DNA of 64,000 bases, taken from Acidobacteriota bacterium. Its GTDB lineage: Bacteria; Acidobacteriota; Vicinamibacteria; Vicinamibacterales; UBA2999. Location: assembly GCA_947465645.1 (NCBI GenBank), contig CANIBQ010000014.1:13265-77264 (forward strand), read 5' to 3'. The notes below the pieces were generated by a model. That model saw nothing but the letters and a program-made list of their open reading frames with translations, did no database searches and was not told the DNA's origin. Below, in pieces: positions 8,379 through 17,760 of the stretch (the first letter of the stretch is position 1; each line of letters starts with the position of its first letter). The translations under genes were made by a program, and so were the position numbers.

Positions 8379-9530
8379 TCAGCCGATCGCGGAGCGAAGC
8401 TCGCGGGGGGTGCTGGCGGCCGGCCAGGCCGAGACGACGGTGGCCAGTTGGGCGGCGATCATGGCGGCGACGGCGCGCGTGGCGGGGTCTTGCTCGCGGC
8501 CGTTCCGTAGTTCGACGGCAAGCGCTCCGATACAGGCGTCGGGACCGAACATCGGTGTCACGACGGCCCCGTTGCCGGCTGCATCGCCGGCGACGATGGT
8601 GGCCTGCCCGGTGCGCCAGGCGGCGGCGGTGGCATTGTCCGAGCCGCGGGCGATGGAGCCGAGGCGCGCGACGATCTCCGGCCGGTAACCGTGGGCCGCG
8701 ACCGCAAAAAGCTCCTCCCCTGCGCCCATCCACAGAATGATCCCGGGCGCATCGAGCAGGTCGGCCGCCCGCGCCAGAAGCGGTGGCAGCGCAGCGGTCG
8801 TCGTCAGCCGGGACAGCGCGGCGCAGAGATCTGCCGCGGCGGCGAGATCGACGGACGCTGGCGTGGTGAGGACGTTTGCCACGGGGGTTTCCTGCGGGAA
8901 CTCGGCTGGCTGCGCTGGTGCCACCGCCACTTCTGCCGCTCGCCGCGCTGGCACCAGTATGAGAAGCCCAGCCATCCACGTGAGCGCCGCCGCAGCGAGC
9001 ACAGTCCACCGCTGGCGCGCCAGCCGTACGCGCTCCGCCTGGTAGAACGTCTGCTCCGCCGCCCGGATGCCCCGGACGCGCGCGGTCATGGCGTCGAGCG
9101 TGCTGCGGCCGTCACTGAAGATCACGTCCGCGGCCATCGCGTTCTGGCCGAGCCGCAGGTTCTCGCGGATGCGCGCGTCGGCGGCGATCAGATCGCCGGT
9201 CGCCGCGTTGAGCGCCTGAACGGCGCCCTCACCATCGGCCGACCGGAGAAGTGGCTTGAGTGCGGCCGCGTCGTCATAGATCTGGCGGACGAGCGACGTC
9301 ATGCGCTCGAACGCCCGCGGATCCGGAGCTCCTGGGGCGACGTAGGTGTGTTGCGCCGCGCCGACGCCGGCGATCGCATCGACGAGACGGTCGACGCGCG
9401 CGTCGAGTTGCTGCGCGATGGCGGTGAGGTCGGTGGTTTGACGTTCGAGATGACGGAGGAAGAAAGCGGCGGCGATTCCGCCAGCGAGTACAACAACCAG
9501 GACTGTCAGTCGCACCGCCGGCTTGTGCAT
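8379..9530 (-). CDS. Membrane sensor with periplasmic helical domain and GAF-like domain, no output domain
   Basis: A 383-residue protein. Transmembrane helix 1 (about 7-26) and helix 2 (about 176-195) flank a roughly 150-residue, mostly helical periplasmic region resembling CHASE3 or four-helix-bundle sensors. The cytoplasmic part has a short linker and then a GAF-like domain (about 235-370, including APGIILWMGAG and ATIVAGDAAGNGAVVTP). No kinase, GGDEF, PP2C or methyl-accepting segment follows, so any output must come from a separate partner. The gene is on the same strand as its neighbours but separated by 42 bases from the porin and 117 bases from the YaiO-like gene. Confidence 0.75.
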   Translation of the reverse strand: MHKPAVRLTVLVVVLAGGIAAAFFLRHLERQTTDLTAIAQQLDARVDRLVDAIAGVGAAQHTYVAPGAPDPRAFERMTSLVRQIYDDAAALKPLLRSADGEGAVQALNAATGDLIAADARIRENLRLGQNAMAADVIFSDGRSTLDAMTARVRGIRAAEQTFYQAERVRLARQRWTVLAAAALTWMAGLLILVPARRAAEVAVAPAQPAEFPQETPVANVLTTPASVDLAAAADLCAALSRLTTTAALPPLLARAADLLDAPGIILWMGAGEELFAVAAHGYRPEIVARLGSIARGSDNATAAAWRTGQATIVAGDAAGNGAVVTPMFGPDACIGALAVELRNGREQDPATRAVAAMIAAQLATVVSAWPAASTPRELRSAIG

Positions 9531-9572
9531 CGGCTACAGGATAGCACCCGATGCCATTCGATCGTCTAGGGC

Positions 9573-10736
9573 TCACCAGCCGACGCGCAAGCCGCTCGTC
9601 CAGGAGATACCGGAATAGGCGCCGCCGTCGTTGGCGCGATCCCTCATCTCCGCATGATGGAGGCCCGTCTGCAACTTCAGCTTCTGGCCATAGAAGTAGT
9701 AATTCGCGCCCGCGTATAACTCCTGATAGCGGTCGCCTCGTCCCGTCACGATGCGGCTTTCGTACGTCGCGAGCCGGACGCCGTTCGGCTGATCGCTGTG
9801 GAGAAAGGTGTGGCGGCCGACAAACTGCAGCTTGTTCGTCGCGTTGTAGAACGGCATGACCATCGTTCCCCACACGTCGCTTTGACCCAGGTATCCCGAC
9901 GCGACCGAGACATCCGTCCGCAGGCCCCACTTGACCGCCTCGAGTTTGAAGTTGAGAGAGCCGACGTGCTCGAGTTGTCGCGTGAACGTGTTGTGTATAT
10001 CGGGATGCTGGTAGACGTAGTTGCCCGCCAGCAGGGCTTCCTTCACCCCGAGCGATTTGCCGAAGTCGTACCCGAGCAGTGCGAGGCCGACTGCGCCTCC
10101 GTTGAGCTCGCCGAATTCTCGATTCGCCGCACCGGCCGTGTAGACGCCGCCACGATAGATCCACGGCGCGGCCCGGCCCGAGACGCTGACGCCAGGCAGG
10201 TATTCCTGCGGAAACCAGATGTTGTTGGCCAGGTTGCTTCTGTCGATTGCGAGCAGCTCCTTCGAGGACGTCGCCCCGTCCATCGTGAACGGAACGCCCT
10301 GCTTGCCGGCGGTCACCACGAGCTTTCCGCTTTTCGTCCACATCAGGTAGGCGTCGGTCGCCCGCACGTACAACGGGTCACGTTCCTGGGGGTTGAGCTC
10401 GACCTCGGCGTGCAATGTGAGGGTACGGAACAAGGTCAGCCGGGGGCCGAGCCGCAGGCGACGCACATTCCATTCGTCCAGGTCGCCCTGGCTCGCATCA
10501 ATCGCGGCGAAGTCCTGCTGGTATCGGCCGGAGAAGAGCACGCGCTGCACCACGGGATTCGAGTCGCTCTCGTACCATTCGGCGAATCGCCAGATCTTGT
10601 CGTAGGTCGAGGGCTTTTTCTCGCCACCGCTCGGTGCTGGCGCGGGGGTTGACGCGGGCGCTGCCGGCGTCGTCTGCGCCGATGCGGACGCGGCCGCACC
10701 GAGCAAGATCACAAGGGTCAGGAGTCGCATCGTCAT
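9573..10736 (-). CDS. Phosphate-selective porin O/P-like outer-membrane protein
   Basis: A 387-residue outer-membrane protein. A signal peptide ending ASASAQ is followed by a short proline/alanine-rich linker and a beta-rich domain like the OprP/OprO porin family (for example FSGRYQQDF, VRRLRLGPRLTLFRTLTLHAEVE, GYDFGKSLGVKEALLAGNYVY). It probably forms an anion-type channel; the selectivity cannot be read here. It follows ccdA on the same strand after 64 bases. That gap holds a small inverted repeat, GTTAC-N6-GTAAC (10784-10799), and could include a promoter; I see no Pho-box match. Confidence 0.82.
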   Translation of the reverse strand: MTMRLLTLVILLGAAASASAQTTPAAPASTPAPAPSGGEKKPSTYDKIWRFAEWYESDSNPVVQRVLFSGRYQQDFAAIDASQGDLDEWNVRRLRLGPRLTLFRTLTLHAEVELNPQERDPLYVRATDAYLMWTKSGKLVVTAGKQGVPFTMDGATSSKELLAIDRSNLANNIWFPQEYLPGVSVSGRAAPWIYRGGVYTAGAANREFGELNGGAVGLALLGYDFGKSLGVKEALLAGNYVYQHPDIHNTFTRQLEHVGSLNFKLEAVKWGLRTDVSVASGYLGQSDVWGTMVMPFYNATNKLQFVGRHTFLHSDQPNGVRLATYESRIVTGRGDRYQELYAGANYYFYGQKLKLQTGLHHAEMRDRANDGGAYSGISWTSGLRVGW

Positions 10737-10800
10737 ACTGCTGTTACTTGTACGACGCGGAGATTTCCAAAAGTATCGCGAGTGTTACGTGTATGTAACG

Positions 10801-11550
10801 TCAGTACACGGGCAGGTACGGCGTGAGCCACTGCGCGATGACGGTGAACTTGTTGGTAAAGATGAGCAGGCCGATGGCGACGAGCAGCCCGCCGGACACG
10901 ATTTCGATCGCGTGGTAGTGACGGCGGATCTTCGCGAAGACGGCGAAGAAGCGGTTGATGGCCAGCGCGGTCGCGAGGAACGGGACGCCAAGCCCAATTG
11001 AATACGCCGCGAGCAGACGGATGCCGTGGCCAATCGTGTCCTGCGTGGCCGCGACGGCCAGGATGCCCGCGAGGATGGGGCCGAGGCACGGCGTCCACCC
11101 GAATGCGAAGGCGCTGCCCACCAGCACGGCGCCGACGAACCCCACGGGCCGCTTCGTCGTCTGCACGCGCTTTTCCTGGTACAGCCACTCGATCCGCAGC
11201 ACGCCCATCGTGTGCAGCCCAAAGATGATGATGATCGCGCCCGCGATCCGCCCGAGCAGCGTGAGCCGCGACATGAGGAACTGTCCGAGGAAGCTGGCCG
11301 AGGCGCCAAGCGCGATGAATACGAGGGAGAAGCCGAGAATGAATGCGAGCGAAGCGAGCACCACCTGCCGGCGAGCTGCTGGCGGGGCGGCATCGGCGAC
11401 GACGCCGGAGCCCGGCGTCCCACGCATTTCCTCCAGCGACAGTCCGGAGATGTAGGAGAGGTAGCCGGGAATGAGCGGCAGGACGCAGGGCGAGATGAAG
11501 GAAAGGATTCCCGCCCCGAACGCCGCGAGCAACGTGACGTTCTCTTCCAC
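10801..11550 (-). CDS. ccdA: Cytochrome c biogenesis protein CcdA / DsbD-type thiol transporter
   Basis: A 249-residue polytopic inner-membrane protein with six predicted helices that moves reducing power from thioredoxin to periplasmic thiol proteins. The family Cys pair is present: SPCVLPLIPGYLSY in helix 1 and WTPCLGPILAGIL in helix 4. It lacks the extra periplasmic and thioredoxin domains of full DsbD, hence CcdA. It lies ten bases downstream of nuoG, so it is probably co-transcribed with it. A cytochrome c maturation or periplasmic disulfide role is expected, but no ccm or ccs gene is in the window. Confidence 0.9.
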   Translation of the reverse strand: MEENVTLLAAFGAGILSFISPCVLPLIPGYLSYISGLSLEEMRGTPGSGVVADAAPPAARRQVVLASLAFILGFSLVFIALGASASFLGQFLMSRLTLLGRIAGAIIIIFGLHTMGVLRIEWLYQEKRVQTTKRPVGFVGAVLVGSAFAFGWTPCLGPILAGILAVAATQDTIGHGIRLLAAYSIGLGVPFLATALAINRFFAVFAKIRRHYHAIEIVSGGLLVAIGLLIFTNKFTVIAQWLTPYLPVY

Positions 11551-11560
11551 GGGGCTCGCT

Positions 11561-13363
11561 CTACCCTATCGGCCTGAGCGGGATAAACGCGGCCTGCGCG
11601 CCGCTCTCCATCTGGACCGAATGCCCCTTCACCGGCGGCACGTCCTGAAAGAGGAAGTCCCACTTCCACCGCTCGGACGGGTTCGACGCCTGCAGCCAAC
11701 TGCTCGCGGGCAGAGGCTGGGCGAAGCCGATCCGATCGGCCTCGGCGTAGGGCCCGCCGGGCATCGCGGCCGCGAGCGCGCGGCGTACGTCTCCCGAGCT
11801 CTCGTAGGGCAGCGTCAAGCCCAGCACACGCGCCAGGTTCACGAGGATCTGCCAGTCTTCGAGCGCCTCGCCCGGAGGCGCCACTGCCCGCGAGGCGGCC
11901 TGCACGCGGCCCTGGTCGTTGGTGTAGATCGCGTTCTTCTCAACGTAGGCGGCGCCGGGTAGCACGAAGTCGGCTGCGTCGGTCAGCGGCGTGGCCACCA
12001 CGCCCTGGACGATCAGCAACGCCAGCGTCCCGCTTCGCCGCGCGTCGATCAACCAGGAGACGTCGCCAATCGAACCTGCCGGACCAGGATCGATGACGTA
12101 GACCACCTTGACCTGACCGCCCTCGACGGCGGTCCGAAGCGCCTTCAGGTCCGGCAGCGCTTCGTTGCCCTTCCCGACCTCGAAGCCAAGATCGCGCGCG
12201 CCGTTGACGTTCGGCGCGTCGGTCGCGGGCACCTTGAACTTCGTACCGGGCGGCTGGGGTTTCTCGCTTCGCGTCCAGGTGATCGACACGGCCTTCGCCC
12301 CGTCCGCACCGAGCAGCCCCTCGACCAACTGCTTCACGACAAACAAGTCTTCGGTGGACGCATGGGCCGACACCACGAACCGGACAGACCCGGCATCCGC
12401 CGATCCCGCTTCCTGGATCCGGTCGCGCAGGCGCGGCTCCACGTCATGCCATGACGCGGCTTCGAGCGCCTCGCCGCGGCGCATCATCGGGCGGCGGAGC
12501 CGCGTCTCGCCTTCGACCCAGTGGTAGTCGAAGCGTCCGATGTCGCACATCCAGTAGTTGTTGACGTCGGGGTTGAATCGCGGGGTCATGCGAATCAGGC
12601 GCGAGCCCCGGGCCCATTCGGGCTTGGCTTTCAGCCACGAGCTCGTGTTGCAGCCCTTCGAGCACAGCGTGCAGATCGTGTCGACGACGCCGGGGTTATC
12701 CCACGGGCGGCTCTTGAACCGGTAGTCGCGAGTCGTGATCGCGCCGACCGGACAGACATCCATCAGGTTGCCGGAGATGAGCGAATGCACGCCCTGCTCC
12801 TGGAACGTGGCAATCTCGCTACCGTAGCCGCGATCGACGATGTTGATCTGCGCGTCGGCGTCGATCTCCTTCATGAACCGGACGCACCGCGTGCACAGGA
12901 TGCAGCGGTTGCGGTTGAGCATCAGGGTCGGCCCGAAGTCGACGTCGGCCTTCACGCCCTCGCCGTCGAACACGCGGCGCGGAAAATCCATGCGGCTCTC
13001 GGCCGGGCCGAACGTATACGAAAAATCCTGGAGCGGGCACTCGCCGCCCTTGTCGCACACCGGGCAGTCGAGCGGGTGGTTGACGAGGAGAAACTCGAAC
13101 ACGCCCGCGCGCGCCTCGACCACCTCGGCGTCGCGGGTCATGACGACCATGCCATCGGTGCAGGTCGTCGAACACGACGTCTGCAGCTTCGGCATCTTCT
13201 CGATCTTGACGATGCAGACGCGGCAGGAGCCGTCGACGCTGATGCCGGGGTGATAGCAGTAGTACGGAACCGAAATGCCCGCTTCGATCGCGGCCTGGAG
13301 GACGGTTTTCCCCTTCTGAACGGTGATGGGGCGGCCGTCGATGGTCAGCGTAACCGTGTCCAT
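11561..13363 (-). CDS. nuoG: NADH-quinone oxidoreductase subunit G (complex I Fe-S subunit)
   Basis: A 600-residue iron-sulfur subunit of complex I. Order: N-terminal 2Fe-2S ferredoxin domain with YYCYHPG, CRVC and a later Cys; the His-ligated cluster HPLDCPVCDKGGEC; a 4Fe-4S domain with CILCTRCVRF and CPVGAI; then CTLCSKGC at the start of the molybdopterin-like region, which is short and lacks a full cofactor site. The ATG start is followed by TVTLTIDGR, as in the family. No other nuo gene is nearby; ccdA follows directly. It may be an isolated subunit of a split nuo cluster, or serve another NADH- or formate-linked enzyme. Confidence 0.9.
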   Translation of the reverse strand: MDTVTLTIDGRPITVQKGKTVLQAAIEAGISVPYYCYHPGISVDGSCRVCIVKIEKMPKLQTSCSTTCTDGMVVMTRDAEVVEARAGVFEFLLVNHPLDCPVCDKGGECPLQDFSYTFGPAESRMDFPRRVFDGEGVKADVDFGPTLMLNRNRCILCTRCVRFMKEIDADAQINIVDRGYGSEIATFQEQGVHSLISGNLMDVCPVGAITTRDYRFKSRPWDNPGVVDTICTLCSKGCNTSSWLKAKPEWARGSRLIRMTPRFNPDVNNYWMCDIGRFDYHWVEGETRLRRPMMRRGEALEAASWHDVEPRLRDRIQEAGSADAGSVRFVVSAHASTEDLFVVKQLVEGLLGADGAKAVSITWTRSEKPQPPGTKFKVPATDAPNVNGARDLGFEVGKGNEALPDLKALRTAVEGGQVKVVYVIDPGPAGSIGDVSWLIDARRSGTLALLIVQGVVATPLTDAADFVLPGAAYVEKNAIYTNDQGRVQAASRAVAPPGEALEDWQILVNLARVLGLTLPYESSGDVRRALAAAMPGGPYAEADRIGFAQPLPASSWLQASNPSERWKWDFLFQDVPPVKGHSVQMESGAQAAFIPLRPIG

Positions 13364-13401
13364 AACCGGCCGATCATATCAACAATCCGCGGCCGGGCCC
13401 T

Positions 13402-16074
13402 CTAGCGCTCCTCGAAGTACGCCAGGGCGGCGGAGTCGCGGTTGATCTGCAGCCGCTTGACCACGCCCTCAATCGGAAGCTGCCGTTCGTTGACCCGATC
13501 GTCCAACTGGACGATGACGTCCTGCGACCGCCCGTCGGCGAATGTAAAGGTCACGGTGACCGGAAGCTCGAACACGGTGCCGCCGACCTGTTCGAAGCGC
13601 ATGGTCACGGCGCTGCCGCCGATCGTCGCCGCATACCGGATTCGCGGGATCTCGGCCTCGTAGATCCACCGCGCGAAGAACTTCTCCAGCGAGCGGCCCG
13701 ATTCGGCCTCGAGCACCTGCCGCAGGTTCTCGGTGCTCGCCTTCTTGAAACGCTGCTCGGTGTAGAAGCGCCGCAGCCCTCTGAAGAATGCCTCGTCGCC
13801 GATGGTGCGCCGCAGCATGTGGAGGACCGCGGCGCTCTTGTTGTAGATGAGCGCGCGGAACACGCGCGAATTGCCCTTGATGTGGCCCAGCCGGTAGCCG
13901 AGGCTGATGGGGCCTTCGTCCGACTCAGCCAGCGCCCAGCGCCTGAATTGCCGCAGCATGTCGACGAACACCGCTTCGCCGCGCGCCTGCCGGGCGTATA
14001 ACGCGGCGAAGTACTGCGCGAAGCCCTCACTCAACCACTGCTCGTGGTAGTTGCGCCAGCCGACCGCCTGTCCCCACCACTGGTGCGCGAGCTCGTGGGC
14101 CACGAAGAATTCCGGAAAGCTCGGAAACGCCGCCGGGTCGTTTCGCCAGACCATGGGCGAGTACGGGAGCGGCTGGTTGACCACCGCGAAATACCCCGGG
14201 CTATGGCCCCCCGGCAAGTGATCTTCGACCAGGGCCACCGTTGCCGCCCCGTACGGGGCGTCGCCCATCAGCCCGGCATAGAACCTGATGATGTTCAGCG
14301 CGTTGGCGAGCACGGCTCGGCCGGGACCCTGCTGCCGCGGGTTCGCATCCACGGCCACGCGAACCTGACTGCGTGAAGGCGTGCTGGTGTCCGGCAACGC
14401 AACGGTGACCTCGCCGACGCGTTCGAAACGGCTCACGACCACCGCCAGGTAGCGGAGGGGGTCGGCGGCTCTGAACACGAATGCCTTGCCTTCGCCCGGC
14501 GACGTCAGCAGGTCCCGCAGCGTGACGTCGTTGTCGAGCCCCAGATCGCCGCTGGCGACGCACGTATAGCCAACCGGGACCGTGATGCGCATCGTGGCCG
14601 TCGCGTAATCCGACACCGTGTTCTGCGGGTACCAGAACGTTCGATTGCTCAGCAGGAAATTGGGCTCTGGCGACATGAACGGCATATCTTCCTGGAACAG
14701 TGGCGCCGGTTGCCCCGGCTCGGCCACCTGCAGGGCTTCGACGTCCACCTCCTGCGGTTCCAGCCGTCCCGAGTACGCCACCAGCAATGTGAACTCTGTA
14801 TCGCGCGTCAGCGTGAGCGGCAGACTCACGATGACGGTGTTCTGGTTTCGAAGCCGCAACGGCAGCAGCCGGCCGTAGTCGGCGCTCACGACCCCCGTGA
14901 CGACGAGGGAATCGGCAAGCCGCAGCGTCACCGACGAGAGCTGGCTGGCCTGGACCCGCAGTCGCATGCGGACAAGGCTGTCGATGAACTGCCGCTCCGG
15001 CGAGATCGTCGCCACGACGTTGTAGTCGAGCACGTCGTACTCCCTCTGCTCGTCCTCGTTGAAGGAGATGCTCGAGGTCGCACGCGCCGTCGAGGGATAC
15101 GAGGCGATCGTCCGGCGCCGCTCCCGGTTGAACACGGTGACGTCTTCCGCCTGGCTGGAGGATCGGGAATAGGTGAGCGTGCCGTAGCGGTGGGTCCGAA
15201 CCTCCGCCAGGAAGTCGCCGGGCGTCGGCAGCAGGTACCACTGATCCAGGCTGAGCTCGGTGAGGTCGAGGTTGAACGACTTTGGCCCCTCGCGCGCGAA
15301 CAGCTCCTGTGCGCGACGGAGCTGACGTGCGTTGACCGCCACCGGGGCGAGGCTGCCCGTGACGCGCCGCTCGTACTCGGACGGATTCAGCCGGACGAAG
15401 GCGGCGTCGAAGGCGGCGGTCAGCGCCTCGCCGCCCGAGAAGATCCGGAGCTGTCCCTTCTCGGTGGCGGGGCCCGGCGAGAACTGCATGTCGCCGCGTC
15501 CGAGCAGCACCAGTCCGGTCACGCCGCTGTCGGTTTCCACGAGAAACACCGTGCCCTCATGCAACGTGAGGCGAAGGTCGTTGGCGGTGATCGACAGGTT
15601 GCGTGCAGCCATCTGCCTGGCGGGGTTGACCTCGAGCCGGTAGAGTCCCTCCAGCCGGGTCAGTCCCTGGCTGCCCGTGATGCGCCATGAATCCTCCGCG
15701 CCGTCTCTCACCTGGCGCACGTCCACGAGAGACGTGATGATGCGGGCCTTCCCGACGGTTTCGATGAACCCCTCGATAATCAGGCGATAGCCGTCGCCGC
15801 GCGGTGCCGACTCCAGCGGCACGCGGTCGCGCTCGTGCATGACGACCCGTCGAACGTCAGGGCTTATGAGATCGCTGATGAAATCGGCGGATTGCTCAGG
15901 TGGGAGGCTGGCGTCGATCAGCAGCCGCAGCGCGGCTTCATCGCGGCTCTCCACCGCCTGCTGGAGGCGCGCCAGGAGCTGCGCGATTCCGTCAGGAGCC
16001 GGCGGTGCCTGGGCGTAAGAGCTGCTTGCGCACGCCGAGATACACGCGAGCAGCAGGACGAGCCGCGCTGTCAT
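13402..16074 (-). CDS. M1-family (gluzincin) aminopeptidase-like protein, exported
   Basis: An 890-residue secreted zinc peptidase. A signal peptide ending SSYAQA is followed by about 300 residues of unassigned N-terminal region, a beta-rich M1-type N-domain, and the catalytic domain with HELAHQWW (about residue 658) and the distal glutamate in LSEGFAQYFA. The GxMEN-type substrate motif is not obvious, so exopeptidase specificity is uncertain. A helical region and a C-terminal beta segment follow. It probably acts on peptides in the periplasm or outside. It shares no overlap with nuoG (38 bases between). Confidence 0.88.
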   Translation of the reverse strand: MTARLVLLLACISACASSSYAQAPPAPDGIAQLLARLQQAVESRDEAALRLLIDASLPPEQSADFISDLISPDVRRVVMHERDRVPLESAPRGDGYRLIIEGFIETVGKARIITSLVDVRQVRDGAEDSWRITGSQGLTRLEGLYRLEVNPARQMAARNLSITANDLRLTLHEGTVFLVETDSGVTGLVLLGRGDMQFSPGPATEKGQLRIFSGGEALTAAFDAAFVRLNPSEYERRVTGSLAPVAVNARQLRRAQELFAREGPKSFNLDLTELSLDQWYLLPTPGDFLAEVRTHRYGTLTYSRSSSQAEDVTVFNRERRRTIASYPSTARATSSISFNEDEQREYDVLDYNVVATISPERQFIDSLVRMRLRVQASQLSSVTLRLADSLVVTGVVSADYGRLLPLRLRNQNTVIVSLPLTLTRDTEFTLLVAYSGRLEPQEVDVEALQVAEPGQPAPLFQEDMPFMSPEPNFLLSNRTFWYPQNTVSDYATATMRITVPVGYTCVASGDLGLDNDVTLRDLLTSPGEGKAFVFRAADPLRYLAVVVSRFERVGEVTVALPDTSTPSRSQVRVAVDANPRQQGPGRAVLANALNIIRFYAGLMGDAPYGAATVALVEDHLPGGHSPGYFAVVNQPLPYSPMVWRNDPAAFPSFPEFFVAHELAHQWWGQAVGWRNYHEQWLSEGFAQYFAALYARQARGEAVFVDMLRQFRRWALAESDEGPISLGYRLGHIKGNSRVFRALIYNKSAAVLHMLRRTIGDEAFFRGLRRFYTEQRFKKASTENLRQVLEAESGRSLEKFFARWIYEAEIPRIRYAATIGGSAVTMRFEQVGGTVFELPVTVTFTFADGRSQDVIVQLDDRVNERQLPIEGVVKRLQINRDSAALAYFEER

Positions 16075-16144
16075 TGACCCTCAAGGGCATTAGACGCCAA
16101 CAACCGTGCCCTCCGCCACCACCACTATCGGCAGCGACGCGGCT

Positions 16145-17335
16145 TCAGGCCCTGACCAGTATGCCGAGTTCGTGACCCACCTTGCGGAAGCAGTCGAGCG
16201 CGAAGACGAGCTGGTCGCGCGTGTGCGCGGCGGTGACGATGGTGCGAACCCGGGCCCGGTCGCGCGCCACGGTTGGAAAGCCGATGCCCTGCGCGAAGAC
16301 GCCTTCCTCGAACAGCCGGTCGGACAGTTTCATCGCCAAGGCGGCATCGCCGACGATCACCGGCGTGATAGGACTTTCGCCCGGCCCGATGTCGAAACCG
16401 AGCTCCTTCAAACCGCTCTTGAAGAACCGCGTGTTCTCCCACAGCCGATCGATGAGCTCCGGCTCGCTTTCCAGGACCTCGATGGCCGCCAGGCACGTCG
16501 CCGCCACCGACGGGGGGTGCGAGGTGGAAAACAGGAACGGCCGGGCGCGGTGGCAGAGAAAGTCGATGAGGGCCCGCGACCCGGCGACGTACCCGCCAAG
16601 CGCCCCGATCGCCTTCGACAAGGTTCCGACCTGGATGTCGACGCGGCCGTGCAACCCGAAGTGATCGACGGTGCCGCGGCCATTCTTCCCGAACACGCCG
16701 CTCGCGTGGGCATCGTCGACCATCATGATGCAGCCCTTCTCGTCGGCCAGGTCGCAGAGCGCTGGCAGAGCGCCGAGATCGCCGTCCATGCTGAAGACGC
16801 CGTCGGTGATGATCAGGGCGCGCTGGCCGCGGGGCAGTCCCTCGACGATCGCGCGGGCGGCGAGGGCATCGCGATGCGGGAACACCTTGATGGCCGCGCG
16901 GCTCAGCCGCGCCCCGTCGATGATGCTTGCGTGGTTGAGCTCATCGGAGACGATCACGTCGTCTCGTCCAAGGATTGACGAGACGGTACCCGCGTTCGCC
17001 GTGAACCCGCTCTGGAAGACAACGGCTGCTTCGGTGCGCTTGAATTCAGCCAGCTTGCGCTCGAGGGCCACGTGGATGTCCATGGTGCCGGCGATCGTGC
17101 GCACCGATCCCGAGCCGACGCCGAACCGTTCGATCGCCTCGATCGCCTTCTGGCGCAGCCTGGGGTGGGTCGTGAGGCCGAGATAGTTGTTTGAGGAAAG
17201 ATTGACGACCGAGCGGTGATCGACGGACGTGTGCGCCGATTGCTCCCCGTCGAGGACGCGGAGGCGCCGGAAGAGGCCCTGTCCACGGAGGGAATTCAGC
17301 TCCTCGGCGAGGTATCCAAGCGGATCCTGGCGCAC
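16145..17335 (-). CDS. kbl: Glycine C-acetyltransferase (2-amino-3-ketobutyrate CoA ligase)
   Basis: PLP enzyme (396 aa) of the alpha-oxoamine synthase family; cleaves 2-amino-3-ketobutyrate with CoA to glycine and acetyl-CoA in threonine breakdown. The whole chain resembles bacterial Kbl, including NNYLGLTTHPRL, SGSVRTIAGTMDIH, SDELNHASIIDGARL, VDDAHASGVFGKNGRGT and the PLP-lysine segment VGTLSKAIGALGGYV. The relatives BioF and 5-aminolevulinate synthase are less likely on these motifs. Threonine dehydrogenase (tdh), its usual partner, is not adjacent. The start is 13 bases after the stop of a small membrane protein gene. Confidence 0.9.
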   Translation of the reverse strand: MRQDPLGYLAEELNSLRGQGLFRRLRVLDGEQSAHTSVDHRSVVNLSSNNYLGLTTHPRLRQKAIEAIERFGVGSGSVRTIAGTMDIHVALERKLAEFKRTEAAVVFQSGFTANAGTVSSILGRDDVIVSDELNHASIIDGARLSRAAIKVFPHRDALAARAIVEGLPRGQRALIITDGVFSMDGDLGALPALCDLADEKGCIMMVDDAHASGVFGKNGRGTVDHFGLHGRVDIQVGTLSKAIGALGGYVAGSRALIDFLCHRARPFLFSTSHPPSVAATCLAAIEVLESEPELIDRLWENTRFFKSGLKELGFDIGPGESPITPVIVGDAALAMKLSDRLFEEGVFAQGIGFPTVARDRARVRTIVTAAHTRDQLVFALDCFRKVGHELGILVRA

Positions 17336-17348
17336 GGCGCCAGTATAT

Positions 17349-17720
17349 CTACATCAGCAGGATCGCCACCCACGGCACGATGGCCACCGCGACGTAAAAG
17401 CCCGCGAGCAGGGCAACCGCCGCGTGAATTTCACCCAAATGCAGGCAGACGCCGAGTGCGCCGGCGACGCTCTTGGCGCCGACGAGCGCGGTGCCGTGTC
17501 CGTACGAGGCCATCAGGGCCGCGATCAGCGGGTTGGCCTCCACGCCGAGGCCATGCGTGCGGACCCCGATGTACGTGAAGATCCCGTCAAATAACTGGGC
17601 AAGCAGGAACGTGACGATGGCCACATCGCCAAACAGCGACCGGCGAAGCCGCGATTTCCACACTTTCGGCAGCGGATTGCCGAAAACTGAGCCGGGATCG
17701 AAGTACGCCGTGTGTGCCAT
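17349..17720 (-). CDS. Small polytopic membrane protein, DUF5658-like
   Basis: A 123-residue protein with three to four hydrophobic segments. The pattern LFDGIFTYIGV...VEANPLIAALM resembles DUF5658 proteins, which have no known function. It is 13 bases upstream of kbl on the same strand, suggesting co-transcription. The ATG gives a short cytoplasmic lead before the first helix. Confidence 0.68.
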   Translation of the reverse strand: MAHTAYFDPGSVFGNPLPKVWKSRLRRSLFGDVAIVTFLLAQLFDGIFTYIGVRTHGLGVEANPLIAALMASYGHGTALVGAKSVAGALGVCLHLGEIHAAVALLAGFYVAVAIVPWVAILLM

Positions 17721-17760
17721 GCGTCCCTATGTCAGACAACGGCAACTGGCGTACCAAACT

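Noticed and set aside
10784..10799. Pho box before the phosphate porin
   Set aside because: The GTTAC-N6-GTAAC repeat does not match the PhoB direct-repeat pattern.
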